Notes: a model not told the origin generated them from the letters alone. A stretch of 64,000 nt of DNA from Tolypothrix bouteillei VB521301 (GCF_000760695.4 NZ_JHEG04000001.1:2078717-2142716), one strand, 5' to 3'. Counted from the stretch's first letter, positions 54,337 to 63,904 are shown. A program made the numbers and translations.

Positions 54337-54594
54337 ATGCCTCCTCGTTGGCCCCGTAAACCCGATCGCAAAGACCCCGCTTACCGAAAATTAGACGATC
54401 GCATGAATTTTGCGGTTCATGTTGCACTCTTTGCAGTCTCTAATTCTGGTTTGTGGTTTTTCCATAACCTTAATTTAATAACTTGGGAATGGTTACCTTG
54501 GTTAACTACAGGTTGGTTCGTTGTGCTGTTAGTTCACCTGATATATATTTCTGCGATCGCTAATTACTCAGAAACGCCACCAACATCCACCTGA
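54337..54594 (+). CDS. 2TM domain-containing protein
   Basis: 85 residues with a basic N-terminus (PRKPDRKDPAYRKLDDR) and two membrane helices (MNFAVHVALFAVSNSGLWFFHNL, and LPWLTTGWFVVLLVHLIYISAIA) joined by LITWEW. This is the 2TM domain pattern (DPAYRKLxxRxNFxxHxxxYxxVN-like). Function unknown. ATG at 54337. It is followed 116 bp later by the DUF3181 gene on the same strand. Confidence 0.8.
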   Translation: MPPRWPRKPDRKDPAYRKLDDRMNFAVHVALFAVSNSGLWFFHNLNLITWEWLPWLTTGWFVVLLVHLIYISAIANYSETPPTST

Positions 54595-54710
54595 AGATGG
54601 ACTGAAGAAGCTAGGGTGATTGTTACTTGTGGTGGTAGATTTAGTCTTGAGAAACGATCCATAATAGGATCTAGGATGAGAGTTAAAACTCATTATATAG
54701 GGTTATATTT

Positions 54711-55022
54711 ATGGCTAAAGCAAACACCACAGAATTACTAGAAGCCCTAGCTGCGGAAATTGGTGACAACGTATACATTGATATTGCCAAATGGCATCTT
54801 TATTTATCTAATGCCAAACTCCATACGGTAGTAGCAGAAAAAGTCTATCCTCTCATTACTGCTAAGAAAACCGTTGAAGAAAATGACGTTATACAAATTT
54901 TAGAATCTATTCCAGTTAAGATTGGAGGCGGTAGAAGGGAACTTCCCCTCATCGATTTACTACCCCTACAATGCCAAGTGAATTTAGTAGATATTTTAGA
55001 AAAATATCAACGAGAAATTTAA
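54711..55022 (+). CDS. DUF3181 family protein
   Basis: 103 residues, soluble and mostly helical: TTELLEALAAEIGDNVYIDIAKWHLYLSNAKLHTVVAEKVYPLI, then LESIPVKIGGGRRELPLIDLLPLQCQ. This matches the DUF3181 family, found in cyanobacteria and some plastid lineages. No function is known to me. The gene has its own spacer and is not tightly linked to its neighbours. Confidence 0.88.
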   Translation: MAKANTTELLEALAAEIGDNVYIDIAKWHLYLSNAKLHTVVAEKVYPLITAKKTVEENDVIQILESIPVKIGGGRRELPLIDLLPLQCQVNLVDILEKYQREI

Positions 55023-55227
55023 CGGCTCTCTTACCACCAGAAAATTACCTATATGAGTAGGAAGGGTATTGCCAAGAAAATTGATAGATAGCAATACCTC
55101 TCCTAGAAGACTTGGTATTTTTGGAGTGGAAAGAAATTCGAGCTGCTAAATGTTTAAATGAGAAAGTTATTAAGGGTGAGTTTAATCTTGCCCTCATTTT
55201 TGACGCAAACTTAAGGAGGCAAATTCG

Positions 55228-55443
55228 ATGCTTTTACAAATTAAAGAAAGCGGTGAATTGGTTAAAGTTCTTGATGTTCAAGAATTGATCGATCCCAATA
55301 CTAATACTATTCACGCACAAGAACAAGAAGGTCAAGAAGAACAACAACCAGATTCCTATAACAAACAAAATCTGGCTTTTCCTTCTGGAGAAAGTCTTCC
55401 ACGCTGTTGGGTGGATGCTAATTATAGAAATGGTTCTAACTGA
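55228..55443 (+). CDS. small acidic conserved protein, unknown
   Basis: 71 residues (MLLQIKESGELVKVLDVQELIDPNTNTIHAQEQEGQEEQQPD...). A very strong AAGGAGG ribosome-binding site 8 bases before the ATG supports expression. The first 25 residues look folded. The middle is acidic/Gln-rich and disordered. The end (FPSGESLPRCWVDANYR) looks conserved. I recall similar cyanobacterial proteins without a name. It is followed by an AAGGATAAAGGATGAA hairpin. Confidence 0.75.
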   Translation: MLLQIKESGELVKVLDVQELIDPNTNTIHAQEQEGQEEQQPDSYNKQNLAFPSGESLPRCWVDANYRNGSN

Positions 55444-55451
55444 GAAGGATA

Positions 55452-55499
55452 AAGGATAAAGGATGAAATGGCATTTTTTAGACTTCATCCTTTATCCTT
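55452..55499. terminator. 16-bp hairpin of the AAGGATAAA type
   Basis: AAGGATAAAGGATGAA (55452-55467) pairs perfectly with TTCATCCTTTATCCTT (55484-55499) around a 16-nt loop containing TTTTTT. It lies between convergent stops (55443 and 55506), a likely bidirectional terminator. The same repeat family as 12105-12195. Confidence 0.7.
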
Positions 55500-55505
55500 C
55501 ATACT

Positions 55506-55961
55506 TTAAGAAGGTTTCTCAGAAAGATTTTCCACTTTCTCCGATGGGAAAAAGGCTTTTGCAATCCAATCGGTCAAAATGTGAGATAGCAATCCCAATG
55601 GACCGGCAAAAAAACAAAGTATCAGAGAATGAACCGTCCACATACCTGTTTTTTGCCCTTCCAGATAAACATAACGCCCCGTAAATAAATCCAAAGTTAA
55701 AAAATGAAGCCAACCAGTCACAGCGACTTTTTCATCTGCAAACAATCGGGCAATATCTGACAGCTGAGGGTTGGAAAAGGACTGGGCAGTTTCTGGCGTG
55801 ATACTGTTAATAAATAAATACAAATAAGTTGCTGCTAGTGGAACGAAAGGAATATAGGATTCCATAACCCTTTTTGTAATGTTCCATTTGGGTAGGAAAA
55901 TCATTAAAATCCAAAAGGGCAGAACAAAAAAATTGGCAACCTGGAAAATTTGGACGCTCAT
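55506..55961 (-). CDS. ABA4-like family protein
   Basis: 151 residues with four membrane helices. It resembles the plant ABA4 (neoxanthin synthase-related) family and its cyanobacterial homologues (DUF4281): IFQVANFFVLPFWILMIFLPKWNITKRVM at the start, the VAVTGWLHFLTLDLFTGRYVY core with conserved W-H-F..D-F-G-R, and GLLSHILTDWIAKAFFP at the end. The plant protein acts in xanthophyll epoxide conversion; the cyanobacterial function is not established. It may act on carotenoids. ATG at 55961. Confidence 0.88.
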   Translation of the reverse strand: MSVQIFQVANFFVLPFWILMIFLPKWNITKRVMESYIPFVPLAATYLYLFINSITPETAQSFSNPQLSDIARLFADEKVAVTGWLHFLTLDLFTGRYVYLEGQKTGMWTVHSLILCFFAGPLGLLSHILTDWIAKAFFPSEKVENLSEKPS

Positions 55962-56019
55962 AGAAATTGTTAGTTATTAGTTGGGAAGTCAGGGATTATC
56001 GCTTTAGTATGGCAGAGGA

Positions 56020-57093
56020 TTAACGATCGCCGATCGCTGTTAATAACTGGGATTCTATTTCAGAAGAGTCTAAATCGCGACCGATGAAAACTAGGCTAGT
56101 TTGCCTGATTTCTTCTGGTTTCCAAGGGCGATCGTAAAATTGATCGAACCGATTTCCTACTCCTTGCATGACCAAGCGCATAGATTTATTGGGAACTGCT
56201 ACAAACCCCTTAATCCTGTAAATTTCTTGCTCGCGTGCTAGCGTTTGTAACCGGGCTAAAAGTGTTTGTGGATCGAAAGTACGGTCTAAAACCAAGTAAG
56301 TAGAAGTAATTTCGTCATCGTGGTCGTGATCTTCTTCTATATCGTGGTGACTGGGGCGATTATCTAGGTCGTTTTCAACTGCAGCTTGAAATCCCATGAA
56401 TACCGATGGGTCAAGTTGACCGTAATTGCTCTCTACAATTTTTACCTCTCTGGGTAATTCTTGTTTAACTAACTGCTCAACATTTGCTTTAGACTGCTTA
56501 TCCACCAAGTCCGTTTTATTCAACACTACTAAATCCGCACAAGCAAGTTGATCTTCAAAAAGTTCTTGCAGTGGTGTTTCATGTTCTAAACTATCATCTG
56601 CTTGTCTCTGTGCTTCTACCGCCTCTGGATTGCTGGCAAATGTTCCGGCTGCAACTGCTGCACAATCTACCACTGTAATGACAGCATCCACTGTAGCTGC
56701 ATTGCGAATTTCTTGCCAGCGAAAAGCTTTTATCAAAGGTTTTGGCAATGCTAGACCTGAAGTTTCAATCAAAATACAATCAAGGCTCTCTCGTCGCTTG
56801 ATTAACTGTTGCATTGTCGGTAAAAATTCTTCCTGTACCGTACAGCACAAGCAGCCATTTGTTAATTCAAAAATGTTGGGAGTGGGGGCTGTGGAAACGC
56901 AAGTTGTCACATCTGTGTCAGGACAAATTTGACAGGATTTCAATAATTCGCCATCAATACCAAGTTCACCAAATTCATTGACTAACACAGCAATACGCCG
57001 TCCTTGGTTATTTTGTAACAGGTGGCGAATGAGGGTAGTTTTTCCACTCCCTAAAAATCCAGTGATGATAGTAACGGGAATTTTTGCTGCCAT
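56020..57093 (-). CDS. CobW/COG0523-type GTP-binding metal chaperone
   Basis: 357 residues of the G3E/COG0523 GTPases. The P-loop ITGFLGSGKTTLI (9-21), the metal-binding GCLCCTVQEE (CxCC, about 80-89), the Walker B-like DCILIETSGLA and the NKTD base-recognition motif (about 193-196) are all present. An internal His/Asp/Glu-rich stretch (SHHDIEEDHDHDDE, about 248-261) can bind metal. The C-terminal CobW_C domain starts near FDPQTLLARLQ. Cyanobacterial members are annotated for cobalt (cobalamin) or zinc allocation. An extra loop (CQICPDTDVTTC) has additional cysteines. Which metal is used cannot be read here. Confidence 0.9.
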   Translation of the reverse strand: MAAKIPVTIITGFLGSGKTTLIRHLLQNNQGRRIAVLVNEFGELGIDGELLKSCQICPDTDVTTCVSTAPTPNIFELTNGCLCCTVQEEFLPTMQQLIKRRESLDCILIETSGLALPKPLIKAFRWQEIRNAATVDAVITVVDCAAVAAGTFASNPEAVEAQRQADDSLEHETPLQELFEDQLACADLVVLNKTDLVDKQSKANVEQLVKQELPREVKIVESNYGQLDPSVFMGFQAAVENDLDNRPSHHDIEEDHDHDDEITSTYLVLDRTFDPQTLLARLQTLAREQEIYRIKGFVAVPNKSMRLVMQGVGNRFDQFYDRPWKPEEIRQTSLVFIGRDLDSSEIESQLLTAIGDR

Positions 57094-57105
57094 TTATTAC
57101 GTTTT

Positions 57106-57210
57106 TAGTTGTTAGTTGCAAGTGGTTAGTTGTTAGTTGTTAGTTGTTAGTAGTAAAACTTTGCTCCGTCAGATATTTAACTACCAACTACCAACCACCA
57201 ACCACTAACC
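57106..57210. repeat. inverted-arm heptamer repeat element G
   Basis: TTAGTTG units (57106-57153) oppose CTACCAACTACCAACCACCA-type units (57181-57210) around a 27-bp interior. It lies between the heme oxygenase stop and the CobW start. Confidence 0.7.
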
Positions 57211-57219
57211 AAATAACAT

Positions 57220-57936
57220 TTATTCAGCTGTTGCTAGTTCGGTGCTACCACGGGTGCGACGGCGTGTAAGGGTGTTGTACAGCATTTGACCAATGGCTTT
57301 GATGAGATTTCCTTCTAACTCTTGGAACATTTTCATGTTCATACCAAAAGCTGCGTTGGCTTCATCGACAATGCGATCGCCTGTTGCTTCATCTACTGGC
57401 AGTTCATCTAAAGCCTGACGGTATCTAACTTTAAATGCCTTCTCATCAGCAATATCTTCAAATTCATAAAAGGCAGTCCCTTGTCCGTCAGAAAGGTTCA
57501 TTGCTGTTTGGGCAATGCCTTTGAGAATTTGTCCGCCTGATAAGTCTCCCAGATAACGGGTGTATGAGTGAGCGACTAACAATTCCGGTTCATTTGCTGA
57601 TAATTCCCGGATGCGCTGCACGTAGGCTTCACCTGCTGAAGATAATTGAATTTGCTCCCGCCAGTTTGTTCCGTAGTAATAGCTGAGGTCTTTTTCCAGG
57701 GACTGCTTGCGGTAAAGCTCTTGAAAATTGATTTTAGAAAGAATTGGATGGTTATGGTGCTTTTCCATCTCCTCTTCAATTGCTGAGTAGATGAAATAGA
57801 AGTTAGCTACTAGTTTCCGGTAGGAGTTTTTCTCAACGACTCCCTTTAAAAAACACTTGACAAAACCAACGTTTTCTGCCATCGTGTGGGCTTTTTTTGT
57901 TCCTACACGCAATTTTGTTGCTAAATGACTGCTCAT
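57220..57936 (-). CDS. ho1: heme oxygenase (biliverdin-producing), HO1 type
   Basis: 238 residues. HO1 opens heme with reduced ferredoxin to biliverdin IX-alpha, CO and iron; biliverdin feeds phycobilin synthesis. The proximal His is in GTKKAHTMAENVGFVKCFLKG (about 17), and the distal helix carries YTRYLGDLSGGQILKGIAQ (about 130-148). VANFYFIYSAIEEEME and the basic LTRRRTRG tail complete the pattern. ATG at 57936. A 580-bp spacer lies upstream. Phycobiliprotein or bilin reductase genes are not in the window. Confidence 0.94.
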   Translation of the reverse strand: MSSHLATKLRVGTKKAHTMAENVGFVKCFLKGVVEKNSYRKLVANFYFIYSAIEEEMEKHHNHPILSKINFQELYRKQSLEKDLSYYYGTNWREQIQLSSAGEAYVQRIRELSANEPELLVAHSYTRYLGDLSGGQILKGIAQTAMNLSDGQGTAFYEFEDIADEKAFKVRYRQALDELPVDEATGDRIVDEANAAFGMNMKMFQELEGNLIKAIGQMLYNTLTRRRTRGSTELATAE

Positions 57937-58516
57937 ACTAAATTGCTCAACTTTAAAAAAATCAATTGCCGGAGTTGTGATATCAGAACGGCTACAAAAG
58001 CCACTAAAACGTTACAGTAGAACCATTTGATGAGAATTTCTATTAATATTTTTTAAGTTTTCCTGCTTGGTATTTTTTTTGACCAAAACTAAGGCAGAGG
58101 ATATGGAGTAGAACACAGCCGTGAGAATAGAGTAAAAAATATAACAATTTAATTTTAGTATATTTGTCAAACAGTTGAAAGGCTAACACTCCAAATACAC
58201 GAAGACAAATAAACGCGTAACACCTTTCTTACATCCAGTACAGAACGATACGGGAAATATCACTGCCTTCAGCAGCGCTGCTTTCTTAAAAAAAATTATA
58301 CTTACTTCATATTTCAGTCATATTACTGTTTTACTGAATCTTTACAAAAACATCATCGGCTCTATAAGTATTTTTTCTGAAAAAGCAGGCAAATTAGAAT
58401 AAAGTTAAAAACGTAAAAACTAGTAAATTATCCCGAACAAAAGCCACCAACGGGGAATTGTTGAATAAAGTTTAAAGTGTTATTCTCCATTGTAACGGTG
58501 TGGAGTGTAGAAAAAT
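57937..58516. other. divergent AT-rich spacer between heme oxygenase and glmM
   Basis: 580 bp, no coding region. It should contain both promoters. No repeat pair of the heptamer type occurs here. I found no convincing regulatory motif. Confidence 0.45.
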
Positions 58517-59983
58517 ATGGTATCATTTATAGCCCGAAATCAAAATGGCAATACGGGAGTGTCTGCTTCTGAAGCCAATGACAGTCATAGTAGGATGAGT
58601 TTTGGTCTGGACTTAATGTCTCTACCAACAACTCCCTTGTTTGGGACGGATGGAATTCGGGGAAAAGTTGGGGATTTGCTCAACGCACCCCTAGCATTAC
58701 AAATTGGTTTTTGGGCGGGAGTTGTTTTACGGGGCGGCGCTTCCAATCTAGGACCTGTGATCCTCGGTCAAGATTCTCGTAACTCTAGCGATATGCTAGC
58801 AATGGCTTTAAGTGCGGGGTTAACAGCAGCTGGCGTAGAAGTCTGGCATTTGGGTTTATGTCCTACTCCTTGCGTTGCGTTTCTAACCAGTAACAGCGAT
58901 GCTATTGGTGGAGTGATGATTTCTGCAAGCCACAATCCACCTGAAGATAACGGCATTAAAATTTTTGGTGCAAATGGGTTGAAGTTACCCCAAGCATTAC
59001 AAGCAGAAATTGAGGCAGGTCTGCGCGGTCTATCATCATATCCTGAGGTAAGAAGTGATTGCGGGCGACACTATTCTCGTTTAGATTTAGTAAAAAGATA
59101 TACTAGTGCTTTGAAAGAACCACTGCATGGCACTGTGAATTTTCAAGGCATGAAGATTATTTTAGATTTGGCATGGGGAGCAGCAGTCGATCTAGCACCG
59201 CAAGTATTTGAAGAACTAGGGGCAGAAGTTATCTGTTTTCACAGCTTAGCAGATGGCGATCGCATCAACGTCAACTGCGGTTCCACTCACTTAGATGTAT
59301 TACAAGCAGCTGTTCGCGAACACCAAGCCGACATAGGTTTCGCCTTTGATGGTGATGCTGACCGTGTTTTGGCTGTAGACAATACTGGAAGGCAAGTGAA
59401 TGGCGATTATATCCTTTACATATGGGGTCTCGGCTTACAGCAGAAGCAACAACTCCCAGATAACTTAATTGTTTCCACAGTGATGGCAAATTTAGGTTTT
59501 GAGAGAGCTTGGAAACAAGCAGGGGGTCAGTTGATTCGCACAGCAGTAGGCGACCAATACGTCCAAGCAGAAATGTTACGGACTGGGGGAATGTTAGGGG
59601 GCGAACAATCCGGTCACATCCTTTGCCGTCACTATGGCATCACTGGAGATGGTTTGCTCACGGCTTTACACCTAGCAGCTTTAGTCAAAGAGGCGGGCGT
59701 TCCTCTATCTGAAATGATAGATTCCAGTTTCCATACATATCCGCAACTCCTACGGAACGTGCGAGTAGAAGACAGGTTAAAGCGTGTTAACTGGAAAGAT
59801 TGCCAACCTTTACAACAAGCTGTTGACCGTGCTGAAGCTGCAATGGGTGATGCAGGTAGAATTCTAGTCCGGGCTTCTGGTACGGAGCCACTCATCCGAG
59901 TTATGGTAGAAGCCGAAGATGCCGAGCTTGCAAACTACTGGACAAATGAATTAGTCGCACAAGTCAAACAACACTTGGTTTAA
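58517..59983 (+). CDS. glmM: phosphoglucosamine mutase
   Basis: 488 residues. GlmM converts glucosamine-6-P to glucosamine-1-P for UDP-GlcNAc and cell-wall synthesis. [14 protein letters not shown] (about 38-51), the phospho-serine loop [21 protein letters not shown] (about 132-152), the metal-binding [12 protein letters not shown] and GEQSGHIL sugar loop, and the phosphate-binding [15 protein letters not shown] near the C-terminus are intact. The first 37 residues (to LPTTP) are an N-terminal extension of low conservation. It is followed by a terminator-like hairpin at 60015-60043. Confidence 0.95.
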   Translation: MVSFIARNQNGNTGVSASEANDSHSRMSFGLDLMSLPTTPLFGTDGIRGKVGDLLNAPLALQIGFWAGVVLRGGASNLGPVILGQDSRNSSDMLAMALSAGLTAAGVEVWHLGLCPTPCVAFLTSNSDAIGGVMISASHNPPEDNGIKIFGANGLKLPQALQAEIEAGLRGLSSYPEVRSDCGRHYSRLDLVKRYTSALKEPLHGTVNFQGMKIILDLAWGAAVDLAPQVFEELGAEVICFHSLADGDRINVNCGSTHLDVLQAAVREHQADIGFAFDGDADRVLAVDNTGRQVNGDYILYIWGLGLQQKQQLPDNLIVSTVMANLGFERAWKQAGGQLIRTAVGDQYVQAEMLRTGGMLGGEQSGHILCRHYGITGDGLLTALHLAALVKEAGVPLSEMIDSSFHTYPQLLRNVRVEDRLKRVNWKDCQPLQQAVDRAEAAMGDAGRILVRASGTEPLIRVMVEAEDAELANYWTNELVAQVKQHLV

Positions 59984-60014
59984 CAGTCATCGAGCAAATA
60001 TTTTAGCTACTTAA

Positions 60015-60043
60015 ATACCCGACTTCTTAAAGAAGTCGGGTAT
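60015..60043 (+). terminator. perfect terminator hairpin after glmM
   Basis: ATACCCGACTTCTT (60015-60028) pairs with AAGAAGTCGGGTAT (60030-60043) across a 1-nt loop, followed by CTTGTCTTGT. It lies 32 bp after the glmM stop. The CCCGACTTCTT core is a common cyanobacterial terminator-like repeat. Confidence 0.8.
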
Positions 60044-60246
60044 CTTGTCTTGTGCTTAAAAATGCAAAAATTTTGTAAAATTTAGATAAAGTTTTTGTAG
60101 TTGAGTTCTGTATATCTAAGGTTAAAATTTTGATAAGAATTTCAAAAGCAGTTTGTCCGTACAACTCTTGTGTCTGTGTGGCAATTTATGCAATTAAAAA
60201 TTTTCGCTCTCTAAGTTGAGAAAAAGTAGTTTCGCGGTCTCAGGTT

Positions 60247-61026
60247 ATGCTAGTTTTTGTGGTACCGCTAAAAAGCCCACAAGTTTCCAAGTCTTGGGAA
60301 CTCGTAACGCAGTTATTTGAAAGATGCGTCAGATCGATCTGCAATCAGACTTCACAGGAATACAGAGTGATTGTTGTTTGTCACGAACGCCCCCGTCTTG
60401 AATTCCAACACCCCAAGATTACATACGTTGAAGTCGATTTTCCACCAGCCAATGAACGAGATCCCTTCTGTGCGGGACATACAGATAAAGGGCGCAAAAT
60501 TTTGAAAGGATTAGTCCTTGCTCAAGAATTTTTACCAACATACACTATGACTGTCGATGCTGACGACTGTATCAGCAAGCACTTAGCAGAGTTTGTCAAT
60601 CAAAATCCTCAAGGCAATGGCTGGTTTATAAACAAAGGTTACAAATATCAGAACGGTGATGACTTTATTTTTTTCAAAAGAAGAAATTTTTACAAGATGT
60701 GTGGCACTTGCAATATTATTAGGTATGACCTAAATCGGTTACCTAAATATCCAGAATATAATAGAGGATACGGGTACTACAAATTTTACGTAGATCATGA
60801 AAAAATTAGAGGAATGCTGGCTCAAGAAGGAAATCCTCTAAAACCACTACCGTTTCCGGGTGCTATTTATATTGTTGCCACGGGAGAAAATCTTTATTAT
60901 GGAACTACAAAATTAACTTTCAATATTCTTAACCGCAAATTGTTAACCCAATCAATGCGAGACGAATTTTATCTCTACCCATTAGAGCCAAATTCAGTTA
61001 TAACTGAAACAATGTATTCGAGATGA
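60247..61026 (+). CDS. glycosyltransferase family 2-like protein
   Basis: 259 residues with a GT-A type fold: a beta-strand start (MLVFVVPLKSPQVSKSWELVTQLFERCVRSICNQTSQEYRVIVVCH), a D-x-D-like metal/UDP-sugar motif (MTVDADDCISKH, about 98-109) and a variable C-terminal half without membrane helices. It leads a plus-strand group with a Wzy-like polymerase, another GT2 and a GT4. This suggests a polysaccharide locus. The substrate is unknown. Confidence 0.8.
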   Translation: MLVFVVPLKSPQVSKSWELVTQLFERCVRSICNQTSQEYRVIVVCHERPRLEFQHPKITYVEVDFPPANERDPFCAGHTDKGRKILKGLVLAQEFLPTYTMTVDADDCISKHLAEFVNQNPQGNGWFINKGYKYQNGDDFIFFKRRNFYKMCGTCNIIRYDLNRLPKYPEYNRGYGYYKFYVDHEKIRGMLAQEGNPLKPLPFPGAIYIVATGENLYYGTTKLTFNILNRKLLTQSMRDEFYLYPLEPNSVITETMYSR

Positions 61027-61116
61027 CCGCATCAGTAAACAGTTAACAAACTGTGTTGTATTGATAACTGTCTACTGGTAACCGATAACTGTTAAGGGCA
61101 GACTTACAGCGATATC

Positions 61117-62796
61117 ATGCTGACATTAAAGTCAAAAGGCAAGAAATCTAAAAAAAGAAAGAAGCAGGAGGAAAAGGAAACTCCAACTCTCAGTCTTCAA
61201 GAACGTTTATTGCAGAAGCGAAAAGCCGCACAAGCACGAAAAGAATTTTCCAGTATGTTGTCTTCTGCTGGTGCTGTGGGTTTCTTTGTTGGTATTCTCT
61301 TAGCTTTTATAGGAGGCATTAAGGCAGCAGTTCCGGGTGTATTGGGAGTCATCACAATAGCGTTGTGTTACAAATATCCCCGTCAAGCGCTTTTTGGCTT
61401 CATGATATATCTGCCTTTTAGCGGCACTATCACTTACTATATCGGTAACAGTCCCATACTCCAACTTGCTAAAGATTCCTTTTATATTCCAGCCGCGATC
61501 GCTCTTTGGCAAATTTGCAGTAAGAAACGTTTACCTTTCATTGTTCCCAAAGCTATTAAAACTCCGTTATTTATTTTGCTGGCGCTATGCGTGCTGACAT
61601 TGTTATTTGTCAATGGTATGCAGCAATTTAGCCCACCACTACGCGGTTTGGGAAGCGGTGGTGGTAACAAGCCAATTTTTATGGGAATTTTGGGTCTGAA
61701 AGTATTTCTGGGTTACTTACCTCTGATAACTTGTGCTTACTATTTAATTCGGGATAAAAAAGATTTTTTATTTTTCTCGCGAATGCAAGTTGTTCTGATC
61801 CTCATCTGCTGTGCAATGGGGTTCATCCAGTATATGTTACTGCTAACTGGGATATGCCAAGGTACAAGACATTTAGAAGGTGCTGCCTTATTTAAGACCT
61901 CAATTGAAGCCCGTTGCTATTTCGGTGGTGCTCTACTCTACAGTCCCCAACAAGGTGTGATTCGGTTACCGGGAACCTTTGTTGCACCTTGGCAATGGGC
62001 ATGGTTCTTGATTTCAAGTACCTTTTTTAGCTTCGCTTCTGGCTTCAGCGATCCTTCAATTCTCTGGCGGGTAGTTAGCTTGGGCTCCATTGTAGCGGTA
62101 TTTATTAACGCAGTCATTTCCGGTCAGAGAATAGCCTTGGCATTAGTCCCTGTCTGCTTTGTGATTTTGCTGTTGCTAACCGGTCAACTTCGCAACCTTA
62201 AACGGTTTATTCCTATGGGAGTTGGTCTGGCTCTGATCCTGGGAATTGCTATAGCAAGCAATCCAGCCCTTTTAGAAGAGAGAACATCCAGTTTGAGCGA
62301 TCGCTGGGAAGCTTCACCACCTCAAGAATTCATAGTGCAACAATTTGAGGAATCGTGGAAAGAACAAAGAGGGATTTTGGGCAATGGATTGGGTCGTGCG
62401 ACCAATTCCGCTCGTGCAATGGGTGAGACAAGGCTGATTGAAACATATTATCCTAAAGTTCTTTTTGAAGTTGGTCCCTTTGGAACGTTGGCTTTCTTGG
62501 CACTTGTCACAACTCTGACCATTGCTTGTTACCAATCAAATCGGTTAATAAAAAACCGTAATTTCCGCAGTTACGGATCGGCTTTATGGGTGTTTATATT
62601 GTTTATTAGTTACAACACCTATTACTATCCTCTTGATGTCGATCCAGTAGCAGTCTATTACTGGTTTGTAGCTGGAGTTATCTTGAAACTACCAATTATA
62701 GACAAACAGGAAAGGCAAAAAGAGAATGATGAAAATTCTGAAGAACAACCAAAGAAAAAAACCAAAACAGCGAAAAACCTCTTGAACCCACTATAA
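61117..62796 (+). CDS. hpsL: Wzy/O-antigen-ligase-like membrane protein, HpsL-like (hormogonium polysaccharide)
   Basis: 559 residues. A Lys-rich cytoplasmic start (LKSKGKKSKKRKKQEEKE and LQERLLQKRKAAQARKEF) precedes about ten to twelve membrane helices. The central periplasmic loop has conserved-looking RLPGTFVAPWQWAWFLISSTF. The late NGLGRATNSARAMGETRLIETYYPKVLFEVGPFG segment is typical of O-antigen ligase/Wzy polymerases. The C-terminus is again Lys/Glu-rich. The terminal motifs and context match the cyanobacterial HpsL family as I recall it, part of the hormogonium polysaccharide set in Nostoc punctiforme. The symbol is a family assignment from memory; the Wzy-like fold is the safer part. 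Confidence 0.75.
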   Translation: MLTLKSKGKKSKKRKKQEEKETPTLSLQERLLQKRKAAQARKEFSSMLSSAGAVGFFVGILLAFIGGIKAAVPGVLGVITIALCYKYPRQALFGFMIYLPFSGTITYYIGNSPILQLAKDSFYIPAAIALWQICSKKRLPFIVPKAIKTPLFILLALCVLTLLFVNGMQQFSPPLRGLGSGGGNKPIFMGILGLKVFLGYLPLITCAYYLIRDKKDFLFFSRMQVVLILICCAMGFIQYMLLLTGICQGTRHLEGAALFKTSIEARCYFGGALLYSPQQGVIRLPGTFVAPWQWAWFLISSTFFSFASGFSDPSILWRVVSLGSIVAVFINAVISGQRIALALVPVCFVILLLLTGQLRNLKRFIPMGVGLALILGIAIASNPALLEERTSSLSDRWEASPPQEFIVQQFEESWKEQRGILGNGLGRATNSARAMGETRLIETYYPKVLFEVGPFGTLAFLALVTTLTIACYQSNRLIKNRNFRSYGSALWVFILFISYNTYYYPLDVDPVAVYYWFVAGVILKLPIIDKQERQKENDENSEEQPKKKTKTAKNLLNPL

Positions 62797-62839
62797 ATTT
62801 CATATTGCATAGTTAAATATTCAATAGGATATACAAAAA

Positions 62840-63820
62840 GTGAATTCTTATCCCTTGATTTCCGTTATTATTCCAACCTATGGTCGTGAAGAACCACTGC
62901 GCGATAGTATAGCCGATGTCCTCAAGCAAGATTATCCAAACTTTGAAGTTTTGGTTGTCGATCAAACACCAGAACACAAACCAGAAATAGAAGCTTATTT
63001 AGAAGAATTATCAACCGCAGGTAAAATCAAGTGGTTTCGCCTGAAATGGGCAAGTTTACCAGGAGCGAGAAATTACGCTGTACGCAGAGCAACTGGTGAC
63101 ATCATTTTGTTTATTGACGACGACGTGCAGCTACAGTCTGGATTTTTAGCAGCCCATGCCAAAAATTATGTAGAACAACCAGAAGTGGGTGCAGTTGCCG
63201 GACGAGTTTTTGACAGAATGAAATTGGGTGACTCTGGAGGAAATTTGCAGATTGAATATCTTCCTCCCCAAGCCATGGACCCAGGTATTGCTTGGTACCA
63301 CATTGACTTAGTACATACAGTTAAACCCCAACAAGTTCTAACAGCAAGGGGTTGTAATATGTCCTTCCGTCGTGAAATTTTCACAAAGTACGGGCTGAAA
63401 TTTGATGAAAGATTTCGTGGTAGTGCTGTTAGAGAAGAATCTGATTTTTGTTTGAGATTGCGGCAAACAGGGTATAAAATTTGGTACGATCCCAACGCTC
63501 ATTTAGTGCATTTAGGAGAAGAGACAGGCGGTTGTCATGACATTAGCATGCGTTCTCTTCAGTACCAACTGACCTTCTACCACAACCACTTCTTAATGGG
63601 TTTAAAAAACCTCTCCCTCACTCAAGCCACACGTCTTTTTGCCCGTTTATTTGACTGTCATGTTCTGGGACATCCTCCCTGTCACAAAAGTGGTTCTCCT
63701 ATTAAAATTTTGACTCGTGGTGTTTTCTATACTCTGGGTTTCTTCAAAGCCTTAAGCACTGTTATCCAATCAGCATGGAATGACGGTCAAATTTATACTC
63801 GTTTAGATGAACAAATTTAG
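62840..63820 (+). CDS. family 2 glycosyltransferase (HpsN-like, hormogonium polysaccharide)
   Basis: 326 residues of the GT2 family. ISVIIPTYGREEPLRDSIADVLKQDYPNFEVLVVDQT (about 6-42), the D-x-D metal site ILFIDDDVQLQSGFL (about 90-104) and the acceptor region RGCNMSFRREIF .. DERFRGSAVREESDFCLRLRQTGYKIWYDPNAHLVHLGEE carry the conserved ED-type catalytic segment. It starts with GTG 62840. It follows the Wzy-like gene by 43 bp and precedes a GT4 gene. I recall the same order, Wzy-like, GT2, GT4, in the hps genes of Nostoc, where this would be HpsN. The name is tentative. Confidence 0.8.
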   Translation: MNSYPLISVIIPTYGREEPLRDSIADVLKQDYPNFEVLVVDQTPEHKPEIEAYLEELSTAGKIKWFRLKWASLPGARNYAVRRATGDIILFIDDDVQLQSGFLAAHAKNYVEQPEVGAVAGRVFDRMKLGDSGGNLQIEYLPPQAMDPGIAWYHIDLVHTVKPQQVLTARGCNMSFRREIFTKYGLKFDERFRGSAVREESDFCLRLRQTGYKIWYDPNAHLVHLGEETGGCHDISMRSLQYQLTFYHNHFLMGLKNLSLTQATRLFARLFDCHVLGHPPCHKSGSPIKILTRGVFYTLGFFKALSTVIQSAWNDGQIYTRLDEQI

Positions 63821-63903
63821 TTAATGGCTAATGGCTAATAGCTAATAGTAAATCGCCAATTAGCAATTAGCAATTAGCAATTAGCAATTAGCAATTAGCA
63901 ATT
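63821..63903. repeat. inverted-arm heptamer repeat element H
   Basis: GGCTAAT-type units (63821-63848) face AATTAGC units (63855-63903), leaving a short interior. It fills the spacer between the two glycosyltransferase genes. Confidence 0.7.
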
Positions 63904-63904
63904 T

